Shown: positions 37,660 to 46,818, numbered from the stretch's first letter. The stretch is 64,000 nt of DNA from Sphaerisporangium sp040685555 (GCF_040685555.1 NZ_JBFBIK010000022.1:1-64000), one strand, 5' to 3'. A program made the numbers and translations. The notes: generated from the letters alone by a model not told the origin.

Positions 37660-38148
37660 ATGGACTCCCAGTCAATGCATCCTGCCCTCGAGCCGATCGC
37701 CTTCCTGCTGGGCAGGTGGGAGGGCGCCGGAGTGGGCGGTTACCCGACGATCGAGAGCTTCCGGTTCGGCCAGGAGATCACCTTCGAGCACAACGGCAAG
37801 CCGTTCCTGAGCTACCAGAGCAGGACGTGGCTGCTCGACGACGAAGGCAACATGGTCAGGCCCCTCGCCACCGAGTCCGGGTACTGGCGGGCGCTGCCCG
37901 AGCGGCAGCTCGAGATCGTCCTGGCCCACCCGACCGGAATCGTGGAGATCTACCTCGGCGAGGTCGTGTTCAACAAGATCGAGATGCGGACCGACGTCGT
38001 CGCCCGCACCTCCACCGCGAAGGAGTACACCGCGGGGCACCGGCTCTACGGCCTGGTCGAGGGCAACCTCATGTACGCGTACGACATGGCCGCCGAGGGT
38101 CAGCCGCTGACCTCGCACCTGTCCGCCGAGCTGAAGAAGGTCGGCTGA
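37660..38148 (+). CDS. Nitrobindin-family heme protein (peroxynitrite isomerase-like)
   Basis: 162 residues forming a ten-strand FABP/nitrobindin barrel. The signature LGRWEGAGVGGYPTI near the N-terminus (GxWxGxG type) and the downstream strands match nitrobindins, which bind ferric heme and isomerise peroxynitrite to nitrate. The proximal His is probably the late AGHRLYGLVEG histidine. It starts at ATG 37660. In streptomycetes a homologue is also next to the Nur regulator. Confidence 0.9.
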   Translation: MDSQSMHPALEPIAFLLGRWEGAGVGGYPTIESFRFGQEITFEHNGKPFLSYQSRTWLLDDEGNMVRPLATESGYWRALPERQLEIVLAHPTGIVEIYLGEVVFNKIEMRTDVVARTSTAKEYTAGHRLYGLVEGNLMYAYDMAAEGQPLTSHLSAELKKVG

Positions 38149-38165
38149 GACCAGGTCCGGAACAC

Positions 38166-38410
38166 GAAAAGAACCCCGGGCGTGCTCCGTCTCCTGATGA
38201 GACGGGCCGGCTGGACCATGGGAGGAGGGATCTCCCCCCGCCGGCTGCCCGGGGTTCCGGTGTCTGTCGTGGATTCGCCTGGACGCCACCAGTGCCCGGG
38301 AGGGCACGACGTCTGGACGGAAGGTCCTGACTTGGCGTTGCCCTAGCGGACAGCCACCTCGCTAGCCCAATAATGACTAACCATTGTTCGGACCACCTCC
38401 CTTCTGCGTG
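38166..38410 (-). ncRNA. Structured short transcript antisense to the nitrobindin-nur gap
   Basis: A promoter (38417-38446) and terminator-like end define a minus-strand RNA of about 245 bases. It includes a 13-codon ORF near its 5' end, then stems GTGCCC/GGGCAC (near 38298-38313), CCGTCTC/GAGACGG (38187-38205), and a closing 10-bp helix AACCCCGGGC (38172-38181) with GCCCGGGGTT (38247-38256) followed on the minus strand by CTTTTC. No gene lies downstream on that strand before the nitrobindin antisense. I do not recognise the RNA family. Confidence 0.55.
38343..38384 (-). CDS. 13-residue peptide ORF with strong ribosome binding site
   Basis: ATG 38384 is preceded at 8 bases by GGAGGTGG (38393-38400). 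The peptide reads MVSHYWASEVAVR and ends at TAG 38343. Such a strong site is unlikely by chance next to a promoter. It is either a leader peptide or a functional mini-protein; I do not know it. Confidence 0.5.
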   Translation of the reverse strand: MVSHYWASEVAVR

Positions 38411-38416
38411 CTTCGT

Positions 38417-38446
38417 ACGCTATGCGAGCACCTGCGGGGCGGGCAA
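38417..38446 (-). promoter_or_regulatory. Sigma-70-type promoter for the short transcript
   Basis: On the minus strand TTGCCC (38446-38441) and TAGCGT (38422-38417) are separated by 18 bases, and start of transcription would fall near 38410, just ahead of the GGAGGTGG site. Confidence 0.5.
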
Positions 38447-38579
38447 GCGAATATTTCCGGCCGGCCCCAACCTGTGGAAACGGCGTCTCGCGAGATCCGG
38501 GAGCCGCCGTGCGGGTCAGTGTCCACCCGGCTCCGCGTACCGCCCCCTCGCCCCCCGCGCGGGCTCGTAGACTCGGTGC

Positions 38580-38993
38580 ATGACCGGGACATGGCACGAG
38601 GAGCTGCGCGCGCGTGGATACCGAGTAACTCCCCAACGGCAGCTGGTGCTGGAGGCGGTCACCCGGCTGGGCCACGCGACCCCCGAGGACATCTGCGGCC
38701 AGGTGCAGGAGACGGCCAGGGGCGTCAACATCTCCACCGTCTACCGCACGCTGGAGCTCCTCGAAGAGCTGGGCATGGTCACCCACACCCACCTCGGGCA
38801 CGGCGCCCCCACCTACCACCTGGCGAGCAAGGCCGATCACGTCCACCTGGTGTGCCGGGGCTGCGACCAGATCACCGAGGTGCGGCCCGAGCTGGTCGCC
38901 GGCATGGTGTCCAAGCTTGAGAGCGAGCTGGGCTTCGAGACCGACGTCCATCACCTGACCGTGTTCGGCCGCTGCCGCGACTGCCGCCCCTGA
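38580..38993 (+). CDS. nur: Fur-family regulator, Nur (nickel) type
   Basis: 137 residues. The winged helix comes first (RGYRVTPQRQLVLEAVTRLGHATPEDI), then VNISTVYRTLELLEELGMV and HLGHGAPTYHLA, which matches streptomycete Nur more than Fur or Zur, then HVHLVCRGC and a C-terminal CRDC zinc site. Nur represses nickel uptake and iron superoxide dismutase when nickel is bound. It starts at ATG 38580. Assignment to Nur is from remembered sequence and synteny with nitrobindin and ygfZ, so Fur-like is certain and nickel specificity probable. Confidence 0.85.
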   Translation: MTGTWHEELRARGYRVTPQRQLVLEAVTRLGHATPEDICGQVQETARGVNISTVYRTLELLEELGMVTHTHLGHGAPTYHLASKADHVHLVCRGCDQITEVRPELVAGMVSKLESELGFETDVHHLTVFGRCRDCRP

Positions 38994-39031
38994 GTGCGCG
39001 GAAACCCGGCGGAGCGCAATAGCCTGGAGAC

Positions 39032-40093
39032 ATGCGAAGCCCTCTGCTCGACACGCCAGGAGCCGTAGCCGCCGAGACCCCCGATGACACCGTCGCCGCG
39101 CACTACGGCCGGCTGTACGCCGAGCAACACGCGCTCGCGGCAGGAGAGGCCCTGGTCGACCGGAGCAACCGCGAGGTCGTCCAGATCTCCGGCCCCGACC
39201 GGCTCAGCTGGCTCAACGACCTCAGCTCGCAGAAGCTCGACACGCTGGCCCCCGGCACGCCCACGCAGACGCTGCTCCTCGACGCGCAGGGCAGGCTGGA
39301 GCACCACCTGACGCTCGTCGACGACGGCCAGTCCGTCTGGGCGCACGTCGAGCCCGGCACCTCCGCCGCGCTGGTCGCCTTCCTGGAGAAGATGCGGTTC
39401 ATGCTCCGCGTCGAGGTCGCCGACGTGACCGCCGCCTACGCCGTGGTGACCGTCCTCGCCCCCGGCGCCGGCGACGGAGCCGCACGGCCCGCGCCCGAGG
39501 GGGTCATCGCGATCGGCGGCGACCTCCTCGTCCCGCGCGAGCGGCTGGGCGGGTTCGCCGAGGAGCTGGGCCTGAGCCTCGCGGGCCTGTGGGCGTACGA
39601 GGCCCTGCGCATCGAGGCTCACATGCCCCGGGCCGGGTTCGAGACCGACCACAAGACGATCCCCCACGAGGTGGGCTGGATCGGCTCCGCCGTCCACCTC
39701 GCCAAGGGGTGCTACCGAGGCCAGGAGACCGTCGCCCGGGTGCACAACCTCGGCCACCCGCCGCGCCGCCTGGTGTTCCTGCACCTGGACGGCAGCGTCG
39801 ACACCCTTCCGCACCACGGCGCGCCGGTGACCCTCGGTGTCGGATCGCCCAGGGAGGGCGACCCCGAGGCCGCGGTCGAGGGCAGCGCCGAGCCGGGCCA
39901 GGTGGGCTTCGTCGGCTCGTCGGCCCGCCACCACGAGCTCGGGCCCATCGCCCTCGCCGTGGTGAAGCGCACGGTGCCCGTGGACATCTCGCTGCTGGCC
40001 GGGGGCGTCGCCGCCGGCCAGGAGGTCATCGTGCCGCCGGACGCCGGGCGCAACGTCACCATCGACCCGAGCCTGCGCCGCCGCATCCGCTGA
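39032..40093 (+). CDS. ygfZ: YgfZ/GcvT-like folate-binding protein
   Basis: 353 residues. The folate-binding domain carries the family signature KGCYRGQETVARVHNLG near residue 225, and the N-terminus has SRDRL-like GPDRLSWLNDLSSQKL. YgfZ proteins help build or repair iron-sulfur enzymes using tetrahydrofolate. ATG 39032 is used; the gene follows nur by 38 bases and may be cotranscribed with it. Confidence 0.92.
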   Translation: MRSPLLDTPGAVAAETPDDTVAAHYGRLYAEQHALAAGEALVDRSNREVVQISGPDRLSWLNDLSSQKLDTLAPGTPTQTLLLDAQGRLEHHLTLVDDGQSVWAHVEPGTSAALVAFLEKMRFMLRVEVADVTAAYAVVTVLAPGAGDGAARPAPEGVIAIGGDLLVPRERLGGFAEELGLSLAGLWAYEALRIEAHMPRAGFETDHKTIPHEVGWIGSAVHLAKGCYRGQETVARVHNLGHPPRRLVFLHLDGSVDTLPHHGAPVTLGVGSPREGDPEAAVEGSAEPGQVGFVGSSARHHELGPIALAVVKRTVPVDISLLAGGVAAGQEVIVPPDAGRNVTIDPSLRRRIR

Positions 40094-40112
40094 CCCGGGC
40101 GGCCTGGGGGCC

Positions 40113-40538
<426 letters not shown>

Positions 40539-40621
40539 GGTCCCCGATTCTTCCACCGCCGGCCACCGCTCTGAACGGCACCCGCGGGCCGTCCGTAAAC
40601 TCTGGTGCGAAAGGAGATTAA

Positions 40622-41578
40622 GTGTCCGCTGCGCCATTGATTGTGGAAGTCGTCCGTTCCGGGTTCGTGGAGTCCGTCCACCGTGCCCGGGTCTTCGCCA
40701 TGGATGCCGAGGGGGTGCCGGTGGCCGTGCACGGCGACGTCGCCGCGGCGGCCTCGCCGCGCTCGTCGATGAAGCCGTTACAGGCGCTCGGCATGCTCCG
40801 CGCGGGGCTCGATCTCGACGGTGAGCTTCTCGCGCTCGCCTGCGCGAGCCACTCCGGTGAGGACTTCCACGTCGAGGGCGCCTCCAAGATCCTCGCGAGC
40901 GCGGGGCTCGACGCGACCGCCCTCCTTTGTCCCGAGGACCTTCCCGGGGACACCGCGACGGCGCACCGCGTGCTGCGTGGCGGGGGTGGACCGGCCCGCA
41001 TCACCATGAACTGCTCGGGCAAACACTCGGCGATGCTCGCGACCTGCGTGGTCAACGGCTGGCCGACCGCCGACTACCTGCATCCTGGCCATCCTCTGCA
41101 GAGGGCGATCCGCGCCACCGCCGAGGATCTGACCGGCGAGCGGGTCGCGGCCACCGGCGTCGACGGCTGCGGCGCGCCGCTGTTCTTCGCCTCCATGGCC
41201 GGGGTCGCGAGGGCATTCCAGGCGATCATGCTGGCCGGGCCCGGCACGTACGAGCGGCGGATCGCCGACGCGATGCGCGCGCACCCTGAGTGGACGTCGG
41301 GCACGTCCCGCCCCGAGGCCGCGCTGATGCGCGCGGTGCCGGGGCTCATGCTCAAGGCGGGGGCCGAGGCGTTCGACGCGTTCGCCTACGAGGACGGCCG
41401 CGCCGCCACGGTCAAGATCGAGGATGGCGGCCAGCGAGCGAGGGTGCCGGTGACGGTGGCCGTCCTGCGCGCGCTCGGGCTCGGGCTGGACGCCCCTGAG
41501 CTGGACGCGCTCGCCAACCCGCCGCAGTTCGGCGGAGGCAGGCCCGTGGGCGAGGTCCGGGTACGCGGCCAGGTGTGA
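40622..41578 (+). CDS. Asparaginase (Rhizobium etli AnsA-type)
   Basis: 318 residues of the asparaginase family that is structurally related to serine beta-lactamases. Motifs are ASPRSSMKPLQ (Ser-x-x-Lys), ACASHSGE and MNCSGKHSAML, matching the conserved catalytic segments. It releases ammonia from L-asparagine. GTG 40622 is preceded by AAAGGAG. It diverges from dtd. Confidence 0.9.
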   Translation: MSAAPLIVEVVRSGFVESVHRARVFAMDAEGVPVAVHGDVAAAASPRSSMKPLQALGMLRAGLDLDGELLALACASHSGEDFHVEGASKILASAGLDATALLCPEDLPGDTATAHRVLRGGGGPARITMNCSGKHSAMLATCVVNGWPTADYLHPGHPLQRAIRATAEDLTGERVAATGVDGCGAPLFFASMAGVARAFQAIMLAGPGTYERRIADAMRAHPEWTSGTSRPEAALMRAVPGLMLKAGAEAFDAFAYEDGRAATVKIEDGGQRARVPVTVAVLRALGLGLDAPELDALANPPQFGGGRPVGEVRVRGQV

Positions 41579-41626
41579 CCTCGCCGCCGCCGTACGGAGC
41601 CGGGCGTTCGGGCGGCTTCGTACGGC

Positions 41627-43249
41627 TCAGAGTGAGCGGCGGAACTGGCGGGACGCGGAGATCGCGCCCGAGGTGGTCAGGGTGAAGGTGCGCATGGAGT
41701 CGGCGAACTTCGACAGGTCCCACTCGGCGGGCCCGTTGTACCAGTAAAGGTGATCGGTCTGCCCGCCGTTGCCGTTCAGCGAGGCCACCACGCGCGCCCA
41801 GCGGTCCACGTTGTCGAACACCACGGCGTACGGCAGGTAGCGGGAGAACAGCTCGATCCGCTGGGCCTGCGGCGCCTCGCCGATCTCGCCCGAGGCGAGG
41901 TAGTCGCGGAATCCGAGCGTGTGGGCGAGGGCCGAGGCGCCCCTTGAGGTCTTGGCCGGCATGTACTGCCCGCCCACGGCCAGGGCGGCCCCCGCGATGA
42001 TCAGCGCCAGGCCGATCAGGCCGTACGTCGTGAACCAGGCGAGCAGCACGGTGGCGAGCACGCCGAGGCCGGTGAGGATCACCCCGATCGTGGTCCAGCG
42101 GGTGCGCACCGAGTCGGGGCGCCGGGCGAACCAGCCCTGGGCGACGACGTCACGGTAGAGCGCGTCGCGCACCTTGCCGAGCCCGGCCGCGAACGAGCCG
42201 TGGAGCTGGGACAGCAGCACCGAGTCGCGCCCGTCGAAGATCGCCAGATGCAGCGCGCGCTCGTAGTCGAGCAGGCTCTCCACGGGCGCCTTGGCCACCT
42301 TCACCAGCAGCCAGTCGGGGGCGTCGTAGGTGCCGCGGGGCTGCTCCTCGATGTGGATGAAGCCGCGGACCGCGAGGTCGACGATGGTCGCCGTGACGTC
42401 GATCACGTCGGCCTGCTCGTCGATCAGTGTGCCGATCTGCCCCGGGCGCACGCCGTCGGGCGGCGAGAACCGGCCGTCGCGCACCGTGGTGACCGTGCCG
42501 CCCGCTTCGCTGTCGAGGATCCGGGCGTCCCTGCCCCGGGTCCAGTAGAGCAGGGCGATGCCGCCGAGCATCAGTACCAGCAGGGCGACGAGCGCGCCCC
42601 CGGTGAGCGGGCTGAGCGTGAAGGCGTTGGCCAGCTCGAACCGCCGCTCGAGGATCGGCCTGCCGCCGCTGGCGCCCGTGGGGAAGCCGGCGACGACGGT
42701 CAGCGCCTGGGCGGGGCCGAGTCCCTGCTGCTCGAACTCCGCCCGCGTGCCGCTCTCGTCCATGGAGGCCGCGGTGCAGCCGGTGGCGGAGGTCAGGTCT
42801 CCGGCGAAGCACGACAGGTTCTGGATGGGGGCCGGGCCGCTCAGCCTGACGACGGCGTCCTTGACGGGGGCCGACCAGCCGTTGACGGCGTACCAGCGCA
42901 GCTCCTCGCCGCCGCCGACCGGTGTGACGGCGCCCGCCACGTCGTACTCGATCGTCGCGGCGCCCTTGCCGCTCAGCGTGACGGTGTCGCCGGCGAGGGT
43001 GCCGTCACCCTTGAAGCCCGTGACGCGGTAGACGCGGTCGCTGGCGTCGTCGTACCGGGTCCTCGTGAGCAGCGTGCGCCGGACCTGTCCGGTGTAGGAG
43101 ATCTGCTCCTTGACGTGGAGCACGCCGCCGGGGCGCAGCTCCACGGTGACGTCCGTCTTGTTCACACCGTCGGCCGCCGCGTGGGCCGGGGGCGCGAGGA
43201 GGACGGTCAGCGCGAGCGCGAGCGTGAGCCGCCGGGCGAGATTGACCAT
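41627..43249 (-). CDS. DUF2207 membrane protein
   Basis: 540 residues. A cleavable signal peptide (LTLALALTVLLAPPAHA), a secreted beta-rich domain of about 190 residues, one membrane segment (ALVALLVLMLGGIALLYW), a cytoplasmic domain around residues 240-370, two more membrane segments (near 380-425) and a cytoplasmic tail. This is the usual plan of DUF2207 proteins, whose function is unknown. It starts at ATG 43249. Confidence 0.9.
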   Translation of the reverse strand: MVNLARRLTLALALTVLLAPPAHAAADGVNKTDVTVELRPGGVLHVKEQISYTGQVRRTLLTRTRYDDASDRVYRVTGFKGDGTLAGDTVTLSGKGAATIEYDVAGAVTPVGGGEELRWYAVNGWSAPVKDAVVRLSGPAPIQNLSCFAGDLTSATGCTAASMDESGTRAEFEQQGLGPAQALTVVAGFPTGASGGRPILERRFELANAFTLSPLTGGALVALLVLMLGGIALLYWTRGRDARILDSEAGGTVTTVRDGRFSPPDGVRPGQIGTLIDEQADVIDVTATIVDLAVRGFIHIEEQPRGTYDAPDWLLVKVAKAPVESLLDYERALHLAIFDGRDSVLLSQLHGSFAAGLGKVRDALYRDVVAQGWFARRPDSVRTRWTTIGVILTGLGVLATVLLAWFTTYGLIGLALIIAGAALAVGGQYMPAKTSRGASALAHTLGFRDYLASGEIGEAPQAQRIELFSRYLPYAVVFDNVDRWARVVASLNGNGGQTDHLYWYNGPAEWDLSKFADSMRTFTLTTSGAISASRQFRRSL

Positions 43250-43362
43250 GAGCCGTCAGCCTAGTGGTCGGCGCGGGACAGCGGTACGAGACCCTCATAA
43301 CTGATCATCTACCGACAAAAGGGGACGGGCACGCGACGGGATCGCGCCGTCCCCGGGCAGCT

Positions 43363-43692
43363 CTACCAGGGCCCGTACGGGCCGCTGTTCCCTCCGCCCC
43401 TGCCGATCTCGCCCACGGCGGGCTTCACATCGGCGAGGTAGATGCCCGACCCGATCACCGACGCGATGGTGAAGATGCTGAGCACCGAGAGGTACTGCAC
43501 GGCGGCGGCGAACGAGAACAGGGTCGCGAGGCCGAGGATCAGCAGCCAGAGACGCTTGTTGAGCTTGCCCGCCATGGCGAAGGCCCGTGCAGGGGTTCTC
43601 ACCGCGTGGACCAGAGCCCAGACACACAGGAGAAAGGCGCCGACGGCGAGCACCCAGAAAATGAGATCCAGGAAGCCGTGAATCTCCAACAT
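43363..43692 (-). CDS. DUF2516 membrane protein
   Basis: 109 residues with three hydrophobic segments and a Gly/Pro-rich tail ending GGNSGPYGPW. DUF2516 proteins occur in actinobacteria next to an XRE regulator and an HbhA-like protein, as here; function unknown. Confidence 0.9.
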   Translation of the reverse strand: MLEIHGFLDLIFWVLAVGAFLLCVWALVHAVRTPARAFAMAGKLNKRLWLLILGLATLFSFAAAVQYLSVLSIFTIASVIGSGIYLADVKPAVGEIGRGGGNSGPYGPW

Positions 43693-43795
43693 CGCCTCTC
43701 CAAGGGGTCATGTGATTGGCCGGGTTCAGCCTAGCCCGGACGGAGACCTCCCGGGGGTCCGCGACGGTCGTCACGGCCTGGCCTGAACGTGCTGG

Positions 43796-43873
43796 ACGGC
43801 CCGTGCCCGCACAACGCACACGGGCCGTACACCGACAACGGACGCGGCCCGCCCCGGGTTCCGGGACGGGCCG
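43796..43873. terminator. Two consecutive GC-rich hairpins
   Basis: ACGGCCCGTG (43796-43805) pairs with CACGGGCCGT (43819-43828); CGGCCCG (43845-43851) pairs with CGGGCCG (43867-43873). They lie just downstream of the HbhA-like gene on the minus strand and probably end its transcript. Confidence 0.65.
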
Positions 43874-43895
43874 TGCTCATGCGGTGTTGTCGCGT

Positions 43896-44336
43896 TCAGG
43901 CCTTGGGGCCGGTGCCGCGGGTGCTCCTGCCCGTCTGCGCGGGGCGGGTGGCCGTCGCCGGTTCGGCGCTGCTGGAGACCTCTTCGAGCTCCAGCGCGGC
44001 CTCGCCCGTCACCTTGCTGACGACCTTGCGGCCACGGTTCGCGAACTCGTCGTACAGCATCGCGGCCCTGGAGGTGATGGTGTCGGCGTACTCCTTGGCC
44101 TTCTCGGGCAGGTCCTTGGCGACGGCCTCGGCCTTGACCTGCACGGTGCTGGCGTACTTCCTCGCGATGGTCGGCAGGTCACGGGCCGTGGCGCCCGACT
44201 CCACCCGGCGGGACTGCAGGCGCTGGATCTGCTCGGGCAGCTCGCGCAGCTTCTCGACCGCGAAGTCGCCCGCGCCGGCGACGGCGTAGAACGGCTTGGA
44301 CTCGGCGAGCTTCTTGACCTCGGCGTTGAGAGGCAT
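43896..44336 (-). CDS. HbhA-like helical protein
   Basis: 146 residues, nearly all helix with heptad patterns (LRELPEQIQRLQ, KAKEYADTITSRAAMLYDEF) and an Ala/Thr/Pro/Arg-rich C-terminus. It resembles mycobacterial heparin-binding hemagglutinin in plan and in neighbourhood (XRE upstream, DUF2516 downstream), though the Lys-rich adhesin tail is replaced by Arg/Thr. In non-pathogens the protein may organise membrane or lipid inclusions; that is inference. Confidence 0.8.
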   Translation of the reverse strand: MPLNAEVKKLAESKPFYAVAGAGDFAVEKLRELPEQIQRLQSRRVESGATARDLPTIARKYASTVQVKAEAVAKDLPEKAKEYADTITSRAAMLYDEFANRGRKVVSKVTGEAALELEEVSSSAEPATATRPAQTGRSTRGTGPKA

Positions 44337-44339
44337 GGG

Positions 44340-44822
44340 TTAACCTTCCTTGGGTTCGGTTTTGATGCGGCCGTTCGACGAGGAGGTCACACCCTCCTCC
44401 GCGAGAACCGCGTCGACCTCTGAGGTCTCCGACTCGGGCCGGGCGTTCTGGGAGGTCCGCCCGGCCTCGGCCTGCGCCTCGGCTCGGTTCTCCTTGCGAA
44501 ACGACTCGTAGATATCGATGAGCACCTGACGTTGCCGTTCGGTGAGAGTGCCGTCGGCCCGCACTGCGGCCAGCACGTCGCTGTCCGGCTCGCGGTCCTC
44601 GATGAGGCCCGCCTGCACGTAGAGCGCCTGCGACGAGATCCGCAGACCTTTGGCGATCTGGTTCAGGATCTCCGCGCTCGGCTTGCGCAGCCCGCGCTCA
44701 ATCTGGCTCAGGTAGGGGTTCGACACCCCGGCCTGAGTGGCGAGCTGGCGCAGGGAGATCTTCGCCTGCTTCCGCTGATCGCGGATGTACTCGCCGATTG
44801 AGCCGACCTTCGGTAGTTCCAT
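44340..44822 (-). CDS. XRE-family transcriptional regulator
   Basis: 160 residues. Helix-turn-helix at about residues 10-65 (ISLRQLATQAGVSNPYLSQI, a strong recognition helix), a central helical region, then an acidic, disordered tail. Same arrangement as mycobacterial Rv0474 before hbhA. Its stop lies only 3 bases before the HbhA-like start codon. It probably regulates this operon. Confidence 0.9.
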   Translation of the reverse strand: MELPKVGSIGEYIRDQRKQAKISLRQLATQAGVSNPYLSQIERGLRKPSAEILNQIAKGLRISSQALYVQAGLIEDREPDSDVLAAVRADGTLTERQRQVLIDIYESFRKENRAEAQAEAGRTSQNARPESETSEVDAVLAEEGVTSSSNGRIKTEPKEG

Positions 44823-44891
44823 GCCTTAAGTCTGCATCACGGTGCTTGCAAATGCAAACAGGCTGGCAAACTCCAGCAAGCACTAGGGATG

Positions 44892-45812
44892 TCAGCCGGG
44901 ATAGATCCACAGAAGCGGGGCGGAAGCCGACAGAAGCACAGAGAACGTGACGAGGCTGTACCGGAACCGCCTCGGCAGCGCGACGCCGGGCTTGATCAGG
45001 CGGTTCACCCGGGCCATGACCTGCTCACCGGCCGCGCCCAGCGCTCCGTTCGGAGCGGGCACCGCCCCGGCCGTGCCGAACCGGAGCAGCGCGGTCGCCA
45101 GGCGGCGCGGCGAGCAGTAGCGGCGGGCATGGTCGTCGGCGGCCATCTCGACCAGCAGCGCGACCGAGGAATAGGCGTTGCGCACCACACTCAGCCAGGG
45201 CAGCACCCAGTTGAGCGCGGTGAACGGCAGCAGGACCAGATCGTGACGCTCGCGGACGTGCGCGGCCTCGTGGGCGAGCACGGCGGCGAGCTCGTCGGCG
45301 TCGAGAAGCGACAGCGTGCCGGCGCTGACCACCACCTCCGACCTGAGGCCGGGCAGGCAGTACGCCGCCGCGCCCGGATGGTCGACAACCCGCACGCCGG
45401 GCACGCCCGGGTCGTCGCGGGCGATGAGGGAGAGCAGCACGCGGTGCCTGCGCCGGGCGCGCAGGGTCTGCGCCCCCGCGGCGAGCAGCACCACGACCAG
45501 CACGGCGAGAAGCGCCAGGCCCGCGACGAGGGCCAGGACGCGGGGCAGGTCGTACGGCTTCAACAGGCCGTACCCCATGCCGAAGGAGATGGCCGACTCG
45601 ATGAACGAGCGCAGCCCGTACAGCACGCCCCCGCCGTAGGGCTCCAGCGCGTACGCGAGCATCGCGCCGACGGTGGCGAGGCCCCAGGTCACGCCGAGGG
45701 ACTGCCAGAGCAGGATGGCCGCCCGGGGCGCGCGCCACGGCCAGCGGGCGAACGCCAGCCGCCACGCACCCACCGCGCACGCCGTGGCGAGCGCGGCAAG
45801 GACAGCGGCCAT
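44892..45812 (-). CDS. M56-family (BlaR1-like) membrane metalloprotease
   Basis: 306 residues. Four to five membrane segments and the zinc motif HEAAH (near residue 180), with the third ligand probably in EMAADDHARR. It lacks the extracellular penicillin-sensor domain of classical BlaR1. ATG 45812 has GAGGAG 5 nt upstream; GTG 45818, which overlaps the repressor stop, is the alternative. It is coupled to the BlaI-type gene and probably cleaves or releases that repressor on an unknown envelope signal. Confidence 0.88.
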   Translation of the reverse strand: MAAVLAALATACAVGAWRLAFARWPWRAPRAAILLWQSLGVTWGLATVGAMLAYALEPYGGGVLYGLRSFIESAISFGMGYGLLKPYDLPRVLALVAGLALLAVLVVVLLAAGAQTLRARRRHRVLLSLIARDDPGVPGVRVVDHPGAAAYCLPGLRSEVVVSAGTLSLLDADELAAVLAHEAAHVRERHDLVLLPFTALNWVLPWLSVVRNAYSSVALLVEMAADDHARRYCSPRRLATALLRFGTAGAVPAPNGALGAAGEQVMARVNRLIKPGVALPRRFRYSLVTFSVLLSASAPLLWIYPG

Positions 45813-45814
45813 GG

Positions 45815-46171
45815 TCACTCCTCTTCCAGCTCCGTGAGTGCTTGGCGCAGGATTTCGGCCTCGGAGCCCGAGACCGTCTGGGCGAAGCGCGTGAGCGCCG
45901 CCGAACGGTCACCGGTCATGTCGAGCGCTTCCAGCATAAGCTCAGCGACGTATGCGTCGCGGCTCGCGCCGGGCTCGTAACGCCACGCGCGCCCGTCACG
46001 GGTGCGGTTGAGGAAACCTTTACGGGTCAGCCGGTCGAGAACGGTCATGACCGTGGTGGGGGCGAGGTCGCGATCGGCGATCAGTCGGCCGACCTCCCTG
46101 GCGGTCAAGGGGGCCCCGTGGGCCCACAGGATGTCCATGATGCTGCGTTCAAGCTCGCCGAGACCCTTCAC
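45815..46171 (-). CDS. BlaI/MecI-family repressor
   Basis: 118 residues: winged helix LGELERSIMDILWAHGAPLT with the DNA-binding segment LAPTTVMTVLDRLTRKGFL, and a C-terminal dimerisation helix. GTG 46171 is the likely start. Upstream dyads at 46182-46209 are candidate operators. Forms a regulator-protease pair with the next gene. Confidence 0.9.
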   Translation of the reverse strand: MKGLGELERSIMDILWAHGAPLTAREVGRLIADRDLAPTTVMTVLDRLTRKGFLNRTRDGRAWRYEPGASRDAYVAELMLEALDMTGDRSAALTRFAQTVSGSEAEILRQALTELEEE

Positions 46172-46181
46172 ACAAGTAAGC

Positions 46182-46209
46182 CTACCTTGGGTAGTACTAC
46201 GTCGTGTAG
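46182..46209. promoter_or_regulatory. Clustered BlaI-type dyads
   Basis: CTACC-TTG-GGTAG (46182-46194), the perfect palindrome GTAGTACTAC (46191-46200), and TACTACGTCGTGTAG (46195-46209), which resembles the BlaI half-site TACxAC. They lie 10-40 bases upstream of the repressor start and 80 bases before the divergent macro domain gene. Confidence 0.6.
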
Positions 46210-46289
46210 AGGGATGTGGTGGCCTACCTCGCGCCGGTCTGGACAGACTGGGTGGAAAGGGTCGGCTGTCATGAAGGGGCGCAGCTTCT

Positions 46290-46808
46290 ATGGACATAAC
46301 GCTGGTGCAGGGGGACATCACCGAGCAGCGGGTGGACGCCGTGGTGAACGCGGCGAACTCCTCCCTGCTGGGAGGCGGAGGGGTGGACGGCGCGATCCAC
46401 CGGCGCGGGGGTCCCGAGATCCTCGCGGAGTGCCGCGCCCTGCGGGCGTCTCAGTACGGGAAGGGGCTTCCCACCGGGCAGGCCGTCGCCACCACGGCGG
46501 GACGGCTGCCGGCGCGGTGGGTCATCCACACGGTCGGTCCCGTGTACGCCAGGTCCGAGGACCGCTCCCACCTGCTCGCCTCGTGTTACGCCGAGTCCCT
46601 GAAGGTGGCCGACACGCTGGGGGCCGAGGTCGTCGCCTTTCCTGCGGTGTCGGCGGGGATCTACGGCTGGCCGATGGACGACGCCGCCCGCATCGCCCTG
46701 GAGACGGTGAGCCAGGCGTCCACCAAGGTGACGGAGGCCCGTTTCGTGCTGTTCGGCGCGGACGCGTACGCGGCGTTCGAGGAAGTGCTCAACCGGCTGA
46801 ACCGGTGA
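46290..46808 (+). CDS. Macro domain protein (O-acetyl-ADP-ribose deacetylase type)
   Basis: 172 residues. ADP-ribose binding loops GDITEQRVDAVVNAAN, SSLLGGGGVDGAIHRRGG and FPAVSAGIYGWP are all intact, which matches the MacroD/YmdB class that removes ADP-ribose or acetyl groups. ATG 46290 is used. It diverges from the BlaI repressor and could share its operator. Confidence 0.93.
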   Translation: MDITLVQGDITEQRVDAVVNAANSSLLGGGGVDGAIHRRGGPEILAECRALRASQYGKGLPTGQAVATTAGRLPARWVIHTVGPVYARSEDRSHLLASCYAESLKVADTLGAEVVAFPAVSAGIYGWPMDDAARIALETVSQASTKVTEARFVLFGADAYAAFEEVLNRLNR

Positions 46809-46818
46809 GCCGGAGGCC

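Noticed and set aside
38166..38260. Known small RNA such as 6C RNA or SRP RNA
   Set aside because: C-rich loop and stems are suggestive, but conserved SRP GGAA/AGCA motifs are absent and the two-hairpin 6C layout does not fit; left unassigned.
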